64,000 bases of DNA, from positions 620,001-684,000 of the forward strand of contig NZ_OZ255701.1 of NCBI RefSeq assembly GCF_965276875.1, written 5' to 3'. Made by a program: the position numbers and the translations under genes. A model generated the notes under the pieces. It searched no databases. It saw nothing but the letters and a program-made list of their open reading frames with translations, and was not told the origin of the DNA. Below, one piece after another: positions 34,029 to 42,580 of this stretch (positions within the stretch are counted from its first letter, which is position 1; the number at the start of each line of letters is the position of its first letter). The stretch is from Lichenicoccus sp965276875 (GTDB taxonomy: Bacteria > Pseudomonadota > Alphaproteobacteria > Acetobacterales > Acetobacteraceae).

Positions 34029-36287
34029 ATGGCGGTTCCTCTCTCACCGGCGGAGGTTGCGGTTGAGGCAGCCGGACTGGCGGTGCAGAGCCGCGAGTTG
34101 CCGCGTCTGCTGCGCCTCGTCGCGCGTCGCCTGCCGGCGGGTCCGGACACGGTGCGGGACGCGCTGTGCGAGGTTCGCCACAAGGGGTGGGCCTCGCGGA
34201 TCATCGACCGCACCCAACGCGCCGGCCGCATCTGGGTGCAACGCGACGAGGCGCAGGCAGCGGCGGCGCACATTACCGATCCGGAGCCGGACGACGACGC
34301 CCTGCTTGCCGCACTGCCACCAGTGCTGGCCGCGCGCTGGCGGCAGAGTGCGGCGACCCCGGACGAAGCCCTCACCCTTGTGCGGGCCGAGCTGTTCGAT
34401 GGCGCCGGCCGGGTCCTCTCCGCCTCCCAGGAAACCATGCTGGCAGCCGAGGTCGCGGCGGCGTTTGGCGCGACCGACGATTTCGTGCGCGACGCGGCGC
34501 GACAGGCCGAGGAACGCCTCGCCGATCAGGCGGCCGCCGACCGCACCGCCCGCGCCCGGCGACGCGAGGAACTGCAACGGCTGCGCGACTGGGAAGCCAG
34601 CCTGGTGGCGTTCGACGCGGTGCCGGCCCTGCTCGGCTGCACCCGCAACGAGGCGTTGCGGCTGGTCGCCGAGAACCGGCTGCCGGTGGCGCGCAAGCTG
34701 GTGCAGGACGGCATCGAGCAGTGGCAGTTCGATCCGGCCGCCCTCACCCGACTGCCAGCGGGAACACCACGTGGTCGCCAAAACGCCATCCGCATCAACA
34801 ACGCGGCGATCGCACGGATCGCGGCGCTCGACCGGTATGCGGCGCATTTCCGCACCGCGCGCAGCCTGCAACGCCGGATCACGCTGGTCACCGGGCCGAC
34901 CAACAGCGGCAAGTCGCACACCGCGCTCGATACCCTGTCGCGCGCCGAGAGCGGCATGGCGCTGGCCCCGCTACGCCTGCTCGCACACGAATTCCGCGAG
35001 GCGCTTGGCGCGCGCGGCGTGGTGTGTTCGCTCTCGACCGGCGAGGAGCGCATCGTCGAGCCCGGCAGCCGCCACCTCGCCGCCACCGTGGAGATGTGCC
35101 CGCTGCACAACCCGGTCGACGTCGCCATCGTCGACGAGGCGCAGATGCTGCACGACCCCGATCGGGGTGCTGCCTGGACCGCAGCGATCATGGGCGCGCC
35201 GGCACGGCATTTGTATGTGCTCGGTGCTGCGGACTGCGCCGAGGTCGTGCGGCGGATCGCAGCCTTGTGCGACGACCCGATCGAGGAGATCACGCTCCAG
35301 CGCATGGGTCCGCTGAGCGCCGCCGACGAGCCGGTCCGCCTTGCCTCTCTCACCCGCGGCGACGCGCTGATCGCGTTTTCGCGTCGCGAGGTGCTCGACC
35401 TGCGCACCGCGTTGATGCAGCGGGGACGCCGGGTGGCGGTGGTGTATGGCGCGCTCAGCCCGGAGGTGCGCCGGGCCGAGGCAGCACGCTTCAACGGCGG
35501 CGACGCGGACATCCTGGTCGCCACCGACGCCATCGGCATGGGCCTGAACCTGAACATCCGCCGCGTGGTGTTCGCGTCTTTGCGCAAGTTCGACGGCACC
35601 GAGAGCCGCGATCTGAGTGCCCAGGAGGTCAAGCAGATCGGCGGCCGCGCCGGCCGCTACGGCAAGCACGAGGCGGGGGTTGTCGCGGTGCTGGCCGGTG
35701 CCGGCAATCCGGCCTTCATACGCGCCATGCTGGCCGCACCGCCCATGCCGCGGGCGGAACTGCGGCCGCTGGTGCAGCCCGACGCCGACATCATCCGCGC
35801 GGTCGCGGCCGAGATCGGCTCGGACAGCCTGTTCGGTGTGCTGGTGCGTATCCGCCGCGCCGTACTGCGTCGCGACGACCCCAACTACCGGCTCGCCGAC
35901 ATGAGCCAGGCGTTCGCGGTGGCGACCGCCCTGGAGGGGGTGCGTGGCCTCGATCTCACCGAACGCTGGGCCTATGCGATGTGCCCGGTCGACGAGCGCG
36001 ACAACGGCATCGTCCGCCTCGCCGCCTGGGCCACCGAACACGCCGCCGGCCGCATTGTGCCGCCGCCCGCGGTCGGCAAGCTGCCGCCGCCCGACCGCGC
36101 TGCGCGCGACGAACTCGAACGCGCCGAGAAAACCCACAAGCGCCTGGTCGCCTGGCGCTGGCTGGCGCTGCGGTTCCCCACCTTTTATCCGGCGCGCGAG
36201 GAGGCGGAGGCCTCCACCCGGCGCCTCAACGACTGGATCGAGGACGTTCTGCGCCAGCAGCGACGCGGCCGCGCCGAGGCCGGTTAA
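34029..36287 (+). CDS. SUV3-like superfamily 2 RNA helicase
   Basis: 752 aa. Helicase core from about residue 285: Walker A GPTNSGKSHTAL, then ALAPLRLLAHEFRE, Walker B VAIVDEAQML, a motif III-like VLGAADCAEV, and in the second RecA domain AVVYGALSPEVRR, LVATDAIGMGLNLNI and QIGGRAGRYG. This matches mitochondrial SUV3-type RNA helicases, which are common in Alphaproteobacteria and act with RNA decay enzymes. The N-terminal 280 residues are helical with an extra region of unknown function. Confidence 0.88.
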   Translation: MAVPLSPAEVAVEAAGLAVQSRELPRLLRLVARRLPAGPDTVRDALCEVRHKGWASRIIDRTQRAGRIWVQRDEAQAAAAHITDPEPDDDALLAALPPVLAARWRQSAATPDEALTLVRAELFDGAGRVLSASQETMLAAEVAAAFGATDDFVRDAARQAEERLADQAAADRTARARRREELQRLRDWEASLVAFDAVPALLGCTRNEALRLVAENRLPVARKLVQDGIEQWQFDPAALTRLPAGTPRGRQNAIRINNAAIARIAALDRYAAHFRTARSLQRRITLVTGPTNSGKSHTALDTLSRAESGMALAPLRLLAHEFREALGARGVVCSLSTGEERIVEPGSRHLAATVEMCPLHNPVDVAIVDEAQMLHDPDRGAAWTAAIMGAPARHLYVLGAADCAEVVRRIAALCDDPIEEITLQRMGPLSAADEPVRLASLTRGDALIAFSRREVLDLRTALMQRGRRVAVVYGALSPEVRRAEAARFNGGDADILVATDAIGMGLNLNIRRVVFASLRKFDGTESRDLSAQEVKQIGGRAGRYGKHEAGVVAVLAGAGNPAFIRAMLAAPPMPRAELRPLVQPDADIIRAVAAEIGSDSLFGVLVRIRRAVLRRDDPNYRLADMSQAFAVATALEGVRGLDLTERWAYAMCPVDERDNGIVRLAAWATEHAAGRIVPPPAVGKLPPPDRAARDELERAEKTHKRLVAWRWLALRFPTFYPAREEAEASTRRLNDWIEDVLRQQRRGRAEAG

Positions 36288-36358
36288 CAGCGATCCTCGG
36301 ACTGACACGGTACGGCTCGCCACCGCCCCCATGCACGAGCGGGAAAATTGTGTAGCCT

Positions 36359-39300
36359 GTGGCAGCGGGAGTGAGTGGCAGTGAGAGCTCGGCAATCTTG
36401 AACAAGGCCTTCCCCGCCGGCGGAGGCGGCATGGGTGCCGCCATGCGTGCCCACGACTGGTCCGCGTCGCCACTCGGCGACCCTTCGACATGGCCGCAGC
36501 CGTTGCGCTCGGCGGTCGGCCTGATCCTTGATTCCCGGTTTCCGATGTTCGTCGCGTGGGGCACGGACCTCGGCTTTCTCTACAACGACGCCTACGCCAG
36601 CATCCTCGGTGATAAGCACCCTGCGGCACTGGGCGCGCGCTTTCACGACATCTGGTCGGAAATCTGGCCCGAAATCAGCCCGCTGATCGACGCCGCGATG
36701 GCCGGCGTCGCGACCTGGCAGGAGGACCTGCCGCTGACGATGAACCGGCACGGGTTTGATGAGCGGACCTGGTTCACCTTCTCCTACTCTCCGGCCCGCG
36801 ACGAGCAAGGCGCGGTTGCCGGCATGTTCTGCGCCTGCACCGAGACCACCGGCCAGGTCCTTGCCGAAGCGGCCCTGCGTGAGAGCGAGGCGCGGGCGAA
36901 CGGCGTGCTGGAGGGCATGGCCGAGGGGTTCGTGCTCGTTGATCGCGAATTTCGAGTGCTCGCGATCAATGCCGAGGCCCTGAAGCTGGAGTTGCGAGCA
37001 CGCGACGAGATCATCGGCAGAACGCATTGGGAGGTCTGGCCGGAAACCCGCGAAAGCGAGCTCGGTCGGCTCTACAGGCGCGCGATGTCCGAACGCGTGC
37101 CGGTCAGCCTCGAGCATCGTTATGTCTGGCCGAACGGCCGCCAGGCGTGGCTCGAGATGCGCTGCTACCCGTCCGGCGATGGACTCGCGATGTTTTATCG
37201 CGATATTTCTGATCGCAAGATCAGCGAGGACAACCAGCAGTTTCATTTCGATCTCGGTGAACGCCTCCGCCGCCTCACCAATCCGGTCGCCGTCACCAGC
37301 ACCGCCGCCGAGTACCTCGGCCGCCATCTCAGGGTTGCGCGGGTAGGCTACGGTGAGATCGACGAGGCGCAGGAGATGGTGGCTGTCGCGCGCGACTGGA
37401 CGCAGGCCGCCATGCCGAGCCTTGCCGGCAAGGCGCGATTGCTCGACGGCTTCGGGCCGGTATTGGTCAGCGATCTGAAGGCCGGCCGCACGCTGGTCGT
37501 CGAGGATTTCCGCGGGGATCCGCGTGCCGGTGATGCCTACGCCGAAGCTTGGACCGCAATCGGCACGCGCGCATTCATCGTCGTGCCGCTGGTGCGTGGC
37601 GGCCGCCTGCGCGCGATCTTCTACCTGCATGAGCCGCAGCCGCGGGCCTGGTCGCAGGAGGATGTCGAACTCGCGCGCACCGCGGCCGAGCGCACCTGGG
37701 AGGCAGTCGAGCGCGCCAGTGCGGAGGCCGCACTTCTGGCCAGCGAGGCACAATTCGAGGCGATCGCCAACTCGATCGACCAGATGGTCTGGTCGACGCG
37801 GCCCGACGGCTTCCACGACTACTACAACCAGCGCTGGTACGATTACACCGGCGTGCCGGAGGACTCGACCGACGGCGAAGCCTGGAATGGCATGTTCCAT
37901 CCGGACGACCAGGAGCGGGCATGGGCATGCTGGCGCAATAGCCTCGCGACCGGCGAGCCCTACCAGATTGAATACCGTCTCCGGCATCGCTCGGGCGAAT
38001 ATCGCTGGGTGACCGGCCGCGCGCAGCCGGTTTGCGACGAGTACGGCAGCATTACCCGCTGGTACGGCACCTGCACCGACATCCACGAGCTGAAGTGCGC
38101 CGAACAGGCGCTGCGCGAAAGTCGGGACCAGCTCGCGGCGGAAAGCCAGGCGTTGGAGATCCTCAACGCCACCGGCACGCAGGTCGCGGCCGACCTCGGG
38201 CTTAAATCTCTCGTCCAGCGGGTGGTGGACGCCGGTGTCGCACTCACCGGCGCGCGGTTTGGCGCGTTCTTCTACAACGTGCTCGATGAGGCGGGCGCGC
38301 GCTACATGCTCTATGCCCTGGCCGGCGCTGAACGCAGCCAGTTCGACGACTTTGGCATGCCGCGCGCGACATCGGTGTTCGCGCCGACCTTCCACGGTGA
38401 AGGCGTGGTCCGCTCGGCCGACATCCTGGCAGACACGCGCTACGGCAAAAACACGCCGCATAAGGGCATGCCCGAGGGACACCTGCCGGTCCGCAGCTAC
38501 CTGGCAGTCCCCGTGGTCTCGCGCAACGGCGAAGTGATCGGCGGTCTGTTCTTCGGGCATGACGAGACGGGAGTGTTTACCGAGCGCGCAGAACGCGTAA
38601 TGACCGGCCTGGCCGCTCAAGCCGCAATCGCCATCGACAACGCCCGGTTGTTCGACGACGTCCAGCGGGCGAATGCGGAGCTTGAAGATCGTGTGCGGTC
38701 GCGGACGGCGGAGCTGGAGCAGGCGCACGAGGCACTGCGGCAGAGCCAGAAGATGGAGGCGGTCGGCCAGCTCACCGGCGGCATTGCTCACGACTTCAAC
38801 AACATGCTGGCGGTCGTGATCGGCTCGCTCGACCTCCTCGGACGCCGGCTCGGCACCGCGGATGCGCGCGCCAGGCGCTACGTGGACGCGGCGACCGATG
38901 GCGCGCGGCGCGCGGCCCTGCTGACCCAGCGCCTGCTCGCCTTTTCGCGTCAGCAGCCACTCAGGCCCGAGGCGATCGACGTGGGCAAGCTGGTCACCGG
39001 CATGTCGGACCTGATACGCGGCTCGCTCGGCAGCGACATCCGCTTTGAGACGGTGCTGGCCGGCGGTGGCTGGCGCGCCCACGCCGATCCGAACCAGCTC
39101 GAGAACGTGCTGCTCAATCTTGCGGTGAACGCGCGAGACGCCATGCCCGAGGGTGGGCGGCTCACCGTCGAGACCCAGAATGCCCATCTGGATGCGCGCT
39201 ACGCGGCAGCCCATCTCGGCGTGCCGCCGGGCCAATACGTGCTGATCGCGGTGACCGACACCGGATCGGGGATGCCAGAGGCGGTGATCGCCAGGGCGTT

Positions 39301-39904
39301 CGATCCGTTCTTCACCACCAAGGAAGTCGGCAAGGGCACCGGCCTCGGGCTCTCGCAAGTGTATGGCTTCGTCAAGCAGTCGGGCGGACACGTGAAGATC
39401 TACTCCGAGCCCGGCCAGGGCACGACCGTGAAGGTCTATCTGCCGCGACTCCTCAACGCAGCCGAGGACGCACCCGAGGAAGCGTCCGCGCCCGGGCTGC
39501 CCACCGGCGACGCCCAGGAGATCATTCTCATCGTCGAGGATGAGCCTGCGGTGCGTCAGTTCAGCGTCGATGCGCTGGGCGAACTCGGCTACCGCGTGCT
39601 GGAAGCCGACGGTGCCGCAACCGCGCTGCGATTGCTCGATTTGCATCCCGAGATCACGCTGATGTTCACCGACGTGGTGATGCCCGACATCAACGGCCGC
39701 AGGCTCGCCGACGAGGCGAGAGCCCGCCGGCCCGACCTGAAGGTGCTGTTCACCACCGGCTACACACGCAACGCGGTCGTCCATAACGGCGTGCTGGACT
39801 CCGGCGTCGAGCTCATCGGCAAGCCTTTCACGGTCGAGGAGCTGGCCGCCAAGGTGCGCGATCTGCTCGACGCACCGACCGTTCCGCCGCAAGCTGCTCG
39901 CTAG
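36359..39904 (+). CDS. Hybrid sensor histidine kinase/response regulator (PAS-PAS-GAF-PAS-GAF)
   Basis: 1181 aa from GTG 36359 (an internal GTG at 36371 is also possible). Order: PAS (about 55-165), PAS (175-290), GAF (295-445), PAS/PAC (465-590), GAF (600-770), coiled coil, HisKA with phospho-acceptor His811 in GGIAHDFNNMLAV, HATPase (about 905-1030; LNLAVNARDAMP, GTGLGLSQVYGF), and a C-terminal receiver with Asp1105 in MFTDVVMPD. No membrane helix, so a soluble sensor. Aromatic-rich PAS and GAF regions suggest small-ligand or light sensing, but the GAF domains lack an obvious bilin Cys. Signal unknown. Confidence 0.9.
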   Translation: MAAGVSGSESSAILNKAFPAGGGGMGAAMRAHDWSASPLGDPSTWPQPLRSAVGLILDSRFPMFVAWGTDLGFLYNDAYASILGDKHPAALGARFHDIWSEIWPEISPLIDAAMAGVATWQEDLPLTMNRHGFDERTWFTFSYSPARDEQGAVAGMFCACTETTGQVLAEAALRESEARANGVLEGMAEGFVLVDREFRVLAINAEALKLELRARDEIIGRTHWEVWPETRESELGRLYRRAMSERVPVSLEHRYVWPNGRQAWLEMRCYPSGDGLAMFYRDISDRKISEDNQQFHFDLGERLRRLTNPVAVTSTAAEYLGRHLRVARVGYGEIDEAQEMVAVARDWTQAAMPSLAGKARLLDGFGPVLVSDLKAGRTLVVEDFRGDPRAGDAYAEAWTAIGTRAFIVVPLVRGGRLRAIFYLHEPQPRAWSQEDVELARTAAERTWEAVERASAEAALLASEAQFEAIANSIDQMVWSTRPDGFHDYYNQRWYDYTGVPEDSTDGEAWNGMFHPDDQERAWACWRNSLATGEPYQIEYRLRHRSGEYRWVTGRAQPVCDEYGSITRWYGTCTDIHELKCAEQALRESRDQLAAESQALEILNATGTQVAADLGLKSLVQRVVDAGVALTGARFGAFFYNVLDEAGARYMLYALAGAERSQFDDFGMPRATSVFAPTFHGEGVVRSADILADTRYGKNTPHKGMPEGHLPVRSYLAVPVVSRNGEVIGGLFFGHDETGVFTERAERVMTGLAAQAAIAIDNARLFDDVQRANAELEDRVRSRTAELEQAHEALRQSQKMEAVGQLTGGIAHDFNNMLAVVIGSLDLLGRRLGTADARARRYVDAATDGARRAALLTQRLLAFSRQQPLRPEAIDVGKLVTGMSDLIRGSLGSDIRFETVLAGGGWRAHADPNQLENVLLNLAVNARDAMPEGGRLTVETQNAHLDARYAAAHLGVPPGQYVLIAVTDTGSGMPEAVIARAFDPFFTTKEVGKGTGLGLSQVYGFVKQSGGHVKIYSEPGQGTTVKVYLPRLLNAAEDAPEEASAPGLPTGDAQEIILIVEDEPAVRQFSVDALGELGYRVLEADGAATALRLLDLHPEITLMFTDVVMPDINGRRLADEARARRPDLKVLFTTGYTRNAVVHNGVLDSGVELIGKPFTVEELAAKVRDLLDAPTVPPQAAR

Positions 39905-39944
39905 CGCGTGGCCTGACCGCGATCCTTAACCTTTAAAAAAAAGG

Positions 39945-40135
39945 CTCATTTGGAATCGTGCTCCGCGCCATTGCCCCACCGTAAGCGGCGACGACCGCCA
40001 CGACGTCCGCCGGTTCGCCCTCGACCGGTATCTGCCGCGGCCAGGTCAACGTCGGACGACGCCCCTCGCCGGGTTCGACGAAGGCCGCGCGGTAGGCCTG
40101 CATCTCCGCCTCGGAGAGCGTGCGCTCGACCGAGC
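39945..40135 (-). pseudogene. Internal fragment of a haloalkane dehalogenase
   Basis: Reading leftward from about 40130 the frame gives VERTLSEAEMQAYRAAFVEP, then RRPTLTWPRQIPVEGEPADV, then VAVVAAYGGAMA. This matches the middle of DhaA/DhlA-type haloalkane dehalogenases (LTWPRQIPIEGEPADVV is a hallmark). Catalytic Asp and His parts are absent on both sides, so it is a scrap. It lies at the chromosomal side of the island boundary. Confidence 0.65.
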
Positions 40136-40156
40136 CGACGAGCCCATCTCGCGCAG

Positions 40157-40339
40157 CGGCGCTTCCGTGACGACCTCGATGTTGTAAGCCTGCTCGATGC
40201 GCTCGTCGGTGCCGTCTACATCCGATTGATGCTGGGGCTCCCGCTCGATCGAGATTGGGCGGACAACCTGACTGCTACCCTATTGCATGGCTGCCTACAC
40301 CAAGCGGTGGATCCCGCGTCTCGGGGAGCAAGGCGCTGA
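40157..40339 (+). pseudogene. C-terminal fragment of a TetR family regulator
   Basis: The frame reads RRFRDDLDVVSLLDALVGAV then YIRLMLGLPLDRDWADNL, matching the C-terminal domain of TetR regulators (DALVGxxYxRLLxG). There is no N-terminal helix-turn-helix upstream; the sequence switches to the dehalogenase scrap. A decayed fragment next to the island end. Confidence 0.55.
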
Positions 40340-40366
40340 TCGCCGAGGCTAAGCCTTGCAGTGCAA

Positions 40367-40420
40367 TGGTGCGGGTGGTCGGGGTCGAACCGACACTCCT
40401 TGCGGAACCGGATTTTGAGC
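40367..40420 (-). other. att site: 3' half of a tRNA-Leu gene
   Basis: On the minus strand this reads from CTCAAAATCCGG through the variable arm (GTTCCGCAAGGAGT), the T arm (GTCGG-TTCGACC-CCGAC), acceptor CACCCGC, A and CCA ending at 40367. The 5' half is missing: bases beyond 40420 do not pair with the anticodon stem. This is the duplicated attachment core left by integration at the 3' end of a tRNA-Leu. The orientation places chromosome to the left and the element to the right, and the integrase starts 177 nt to the right. Confidence 0.85.
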
Positions 40421-40560
40421 CGTTTTGAACGAGCTATGCTCCTCTACGCTCGAGTGCGCTGGAGCAGGATATAACGAGCTAGATCAACTGTTTAGCTCTT
40501 CGTATCCTATGCTGGCCCCCGACGTAACGCGACCCGATCCTCCCTAGCGCCGCTCCTATG

Positions 40561-40593
40561 TGGCTCCTGGAAACCGGGTCCAGCTAGGAGCCA
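40561..40593 (+). promoter_or_regulatory. Hairpin covering the integrase ribosome-binding site
   Basis: TGGCTCCTGG at 40561-40570 pairs with CC-(AGCT)-AGGAGCCA at 40580-40593, giving a 10-bp stem with a 4-nt bulge. The right arm contains AGGAG (40586-40590), the only ribosome site for the integrase ATG at 40597. Folding would hide it, so translation may be controlled. Confidence 0.5.
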
Positions 40594-40596
40594 GAC

Positions 40597-41997
40597 ATGC
40601 CTTCCATCAAGCTCACCAAGAGCGTCATCGACACCGCCAAGCCCACCACCCGCGACTATGAAATCCGGGACACCATTATCCCGGGATTCTTCTGCAAGAT
40701 AACGCCCGCCGGGCGCAAGACCTTCATGCTCTCGTATCGCACGCCCACCGGCGAGCGCCGGAAGCCGGCGCTAGGCACCTACGGCCAGATCACCGTCGAC
40801 CAGGCGCGCAAACTTGCTCAGGATTTCCTAGCCTCCGTCCGCGGCGGAGCCGACCCGAGCCAGGAGCGCCAAGTCGCCCGCACGGCCCCGACCGTGAAGG
40901 ACCTGAGTGACAGGTTCATGATTGAGCACTCGGAAGCGCGAAACAAGCCGTCGACCGTCAGGGGCAACCGGATCACGATCAAGGCCCACGTCCTGCCCGC
41001 GCTGGGCAAGGTGAAGGTCGCGGACGTGAAGCGGTCCGACGTCGCTGATCTGATCGGCCGCCTCCGCGATAGGCCGACCGCCGCGAACCACTGCCTCTCG
41101 CTGCTGCGCAAGATGTTCAATCTCGCCGAGCTATGGGGCTTGCGACCGGACGGCACGAACCCGTGCCGGCACGTCAAGAAATACACCGGCTCGAAGCGCA
41201 CGCGCCTCATCACCGACGATGAGCTGGCGCGGCTCTACGCCTACCTCGATCATGCCGACGCCGAAGGCCTGGAGCATCCGCTCCTCACCCTCGCGATCCG
41301 GCTCCAGTTCGACTTCGCCGCCCGCATGTCCGAGGTGCTCGAACTCCAATGGGAGTGGATCGACTTCGCGCATCGCCGGGTGGTCTGGCCCGACAGCAAG
41401 ACCGGCGGCATGTCGAAGCCGCTGAGCGCGGAAGCCGCGCTGTTGCTGCGCGCGGCCCCGCGCTACGCGGGCTCGAAATTCGTCGTTCCGGCGCTCTTCG
41501 ACGGCTCCAAGCCGATGTCGAAGCACACCTACTGGGCAGGCTGGCGGCGCATCCTGGAACGCGCGGGCTTGCCGCATTGCGGAACGCACGCGGTCCGCCA
41601 CCGCGCTGCGACCGACATCGCCAACTCCGGGGTGCCGGTGAAGGTCGGCATGGCGCTTACCGCCCACAAGACGGTCACGATGTTCATGCGCTACGTCCAT
41701 ACCGAGGACGACCCGATCCGCCAGGCTGCGGAGACCGTCGCCTCGCGTAGGCGCAAAGTCGTTCAGGGCGGAGCATCGACGGTCGAGGGCAGCATCGACG
41801 ACAAGCAGCCCGAAGATCCTGCGAGCGCCGCCGCAGCGGCTGCGCCGAGGGCGGTCAAGGCGATCGTCGATCGCCGTTCGGGCAGCACGGGGCTCGGCAA
41901 CTACCGCCCTTACCGGAACCGGAAGGGCGAGAATCGCCCCGCCCCGCCGAAGCCCAGCCGCGAGGTTACTCAAGTCGAGGAGTTCGAGCATGTCTGA
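40597..41997 (+). CDS. Tyrosine recombinase (island integrase)
   Basis: 466 aa. N-terminal DUF4102-like arm (VIDTAKPTTRDYEIRDTIIP), a SAM-like core-binding domain (about 95-190), then the catalytic domain: Arg243 in AARMSEVLELQWEW, H331-x2-R334 in HAVRH, and nucleophile Tyr366 in FMRYVH. P4-like integrases of this type insert at tRNA 3' ends, which fits the tRNA-Leu half-site 177 nt upstream. The C-terminal 75 residues after Tyr are an unusual Ala/Lys/Arg-rich extension. The stop overlaps the excisionase-like gene by 8 nt. Confidence 0.93.
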   Translation: MPSIKLTKSVIDTAKPTTRDYEIRDTIIPGFFCKITPAGRKTFMLSYRTPTGERRKPALGTYGQITVDQARKLAQDFLASVRGGADPSQERQVARTAPTVKDLSDRFMIEHSEARNKPSTVRGNRITIKAHVLPALGKVKVADVKRSDVADLIGRLRDRPTAANHCLSLLRKMFNLAELWGLRPDGTNPCRHVKKYTGSKRTRLITDDELARLYAYLDHADAEGLEHPLLTLAIRLQFDFAARMSEVLELQWEWIDFAHRRVVWPDSKTGGMSKPLSAEAALLLRAAPRYAGSKFVVPALFDGSKPMSKHTYWAGWRRILERAGLPHCGTHAVRHRAATDIANSGVPVKVGMALTAHKTVTMFMRYVHTEDDPIRQAAETVASRRRKVVQGGASTVEGSIDDKQPEDPASAAAAAAPRAVKAIVDRRSGSTGLGNYRPYRNRKGENRPAPPKPSREVTQVEEFEHV

Positions 41998-42274
41998 CTG
42001 CCGCAACCCCGAAGGCCGCTGGCCACCGTTGGAGATCATGCGCCGGGCCAAGGAAGTCCACGACACGGGGCTGATCCCGTTCGTCGATACCGAAGCAGCC
42101 GCTCGCTACCTCGCCCTCAGCCCGCACTCGCTTGAATGCTACCGCTCGCTCGGCGGTGGCCCACCGTTCTACAAATTCGGCAAGTTCGTCCGCTACGCCG
42201 TGCCGGACCTCGAGGCGTGGGCCGCCGAACGCCGACACGGACGGACTGCCGGCGAGAACGCCCGTGTCTATTGA
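41990..42274 (+). CDS. Excisionase-like helix-turn-helix protein
   Basis: 94 aa. The MerR/AlpA-type winged helix is at about residues 30-80: FVDTEAAARYLALSPHSLEC then FYKFGKFVRYAVPDLEAWAA. Small proteins of this kind next to an integrase act as excision directionality factors or regulators. It overlaps the integrase stop by 8 nt. Confidence 0.75.
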   Translation: MSDCRNPEGRWPPLEIMRRAKEVHDTGLIPFVDTEAAARYLALSPHSLECYRSLGGGPPFYKFGKFVRYAVPDLEAWAAERRHGRTAGENARVY

Positions 42275-42379
42275 TACCCAGGTCAATGGGCTGAGGGTAT
42301 GATCATGGTGGAATGGCTTTCAGCGTGGACTAGTCGGACGTCTCGAATGCGAGCGGCCGAATGACGGAGATGAAACTCA

Positions 42380-42580
42380 ATGGTCAAAGCTTACAAAAGC
42401 GAGCCGATGGCGGCCGTCCACGAAATGGTGGAGGGCTTTCACGACAGCGGCGCAGTCGACAAGCAGACCATGCAGGAGTTTGACGAGGCGTGTCTGACGC
42501 CGCCCTCCCTCCTCACCACGGACAAAATCGATGCTAGGCTACTGAAAACCCGGAAACGCGCTCGGCCACGATCGCCTTGA
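42380..42580 (+). pseudogene. Truncated antitoxin (NadS/HigA-like), HTH lost
   Basis: The first 40 residues, MVKAYKSEPMAAVHEMVEGF and then DKQTMQEFDEACLTP, match the N-terminus of NadS-type antitoxins that accompany RelE-like toxins. The family continues with a helix-turn-helix of about 50 residues; here the frame departs after residue 45 and stops at 42580. The 3' end overlaps the HipA-fusion gene by 47 nt. No toxin gene is next to it. Probably a relic cut by insertion of the HipA module. Confidence 0.6.

Noticed and set aside
36284..39892. A 1200-codon open frame antisense to the hybrid histidine kinase
   Set aside because: The sense strand encodes clear PAS, GAF, HisKA, HATPase and receiver domains. 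The antisense frame shows no domain and is explained by high GC at third codon positions.
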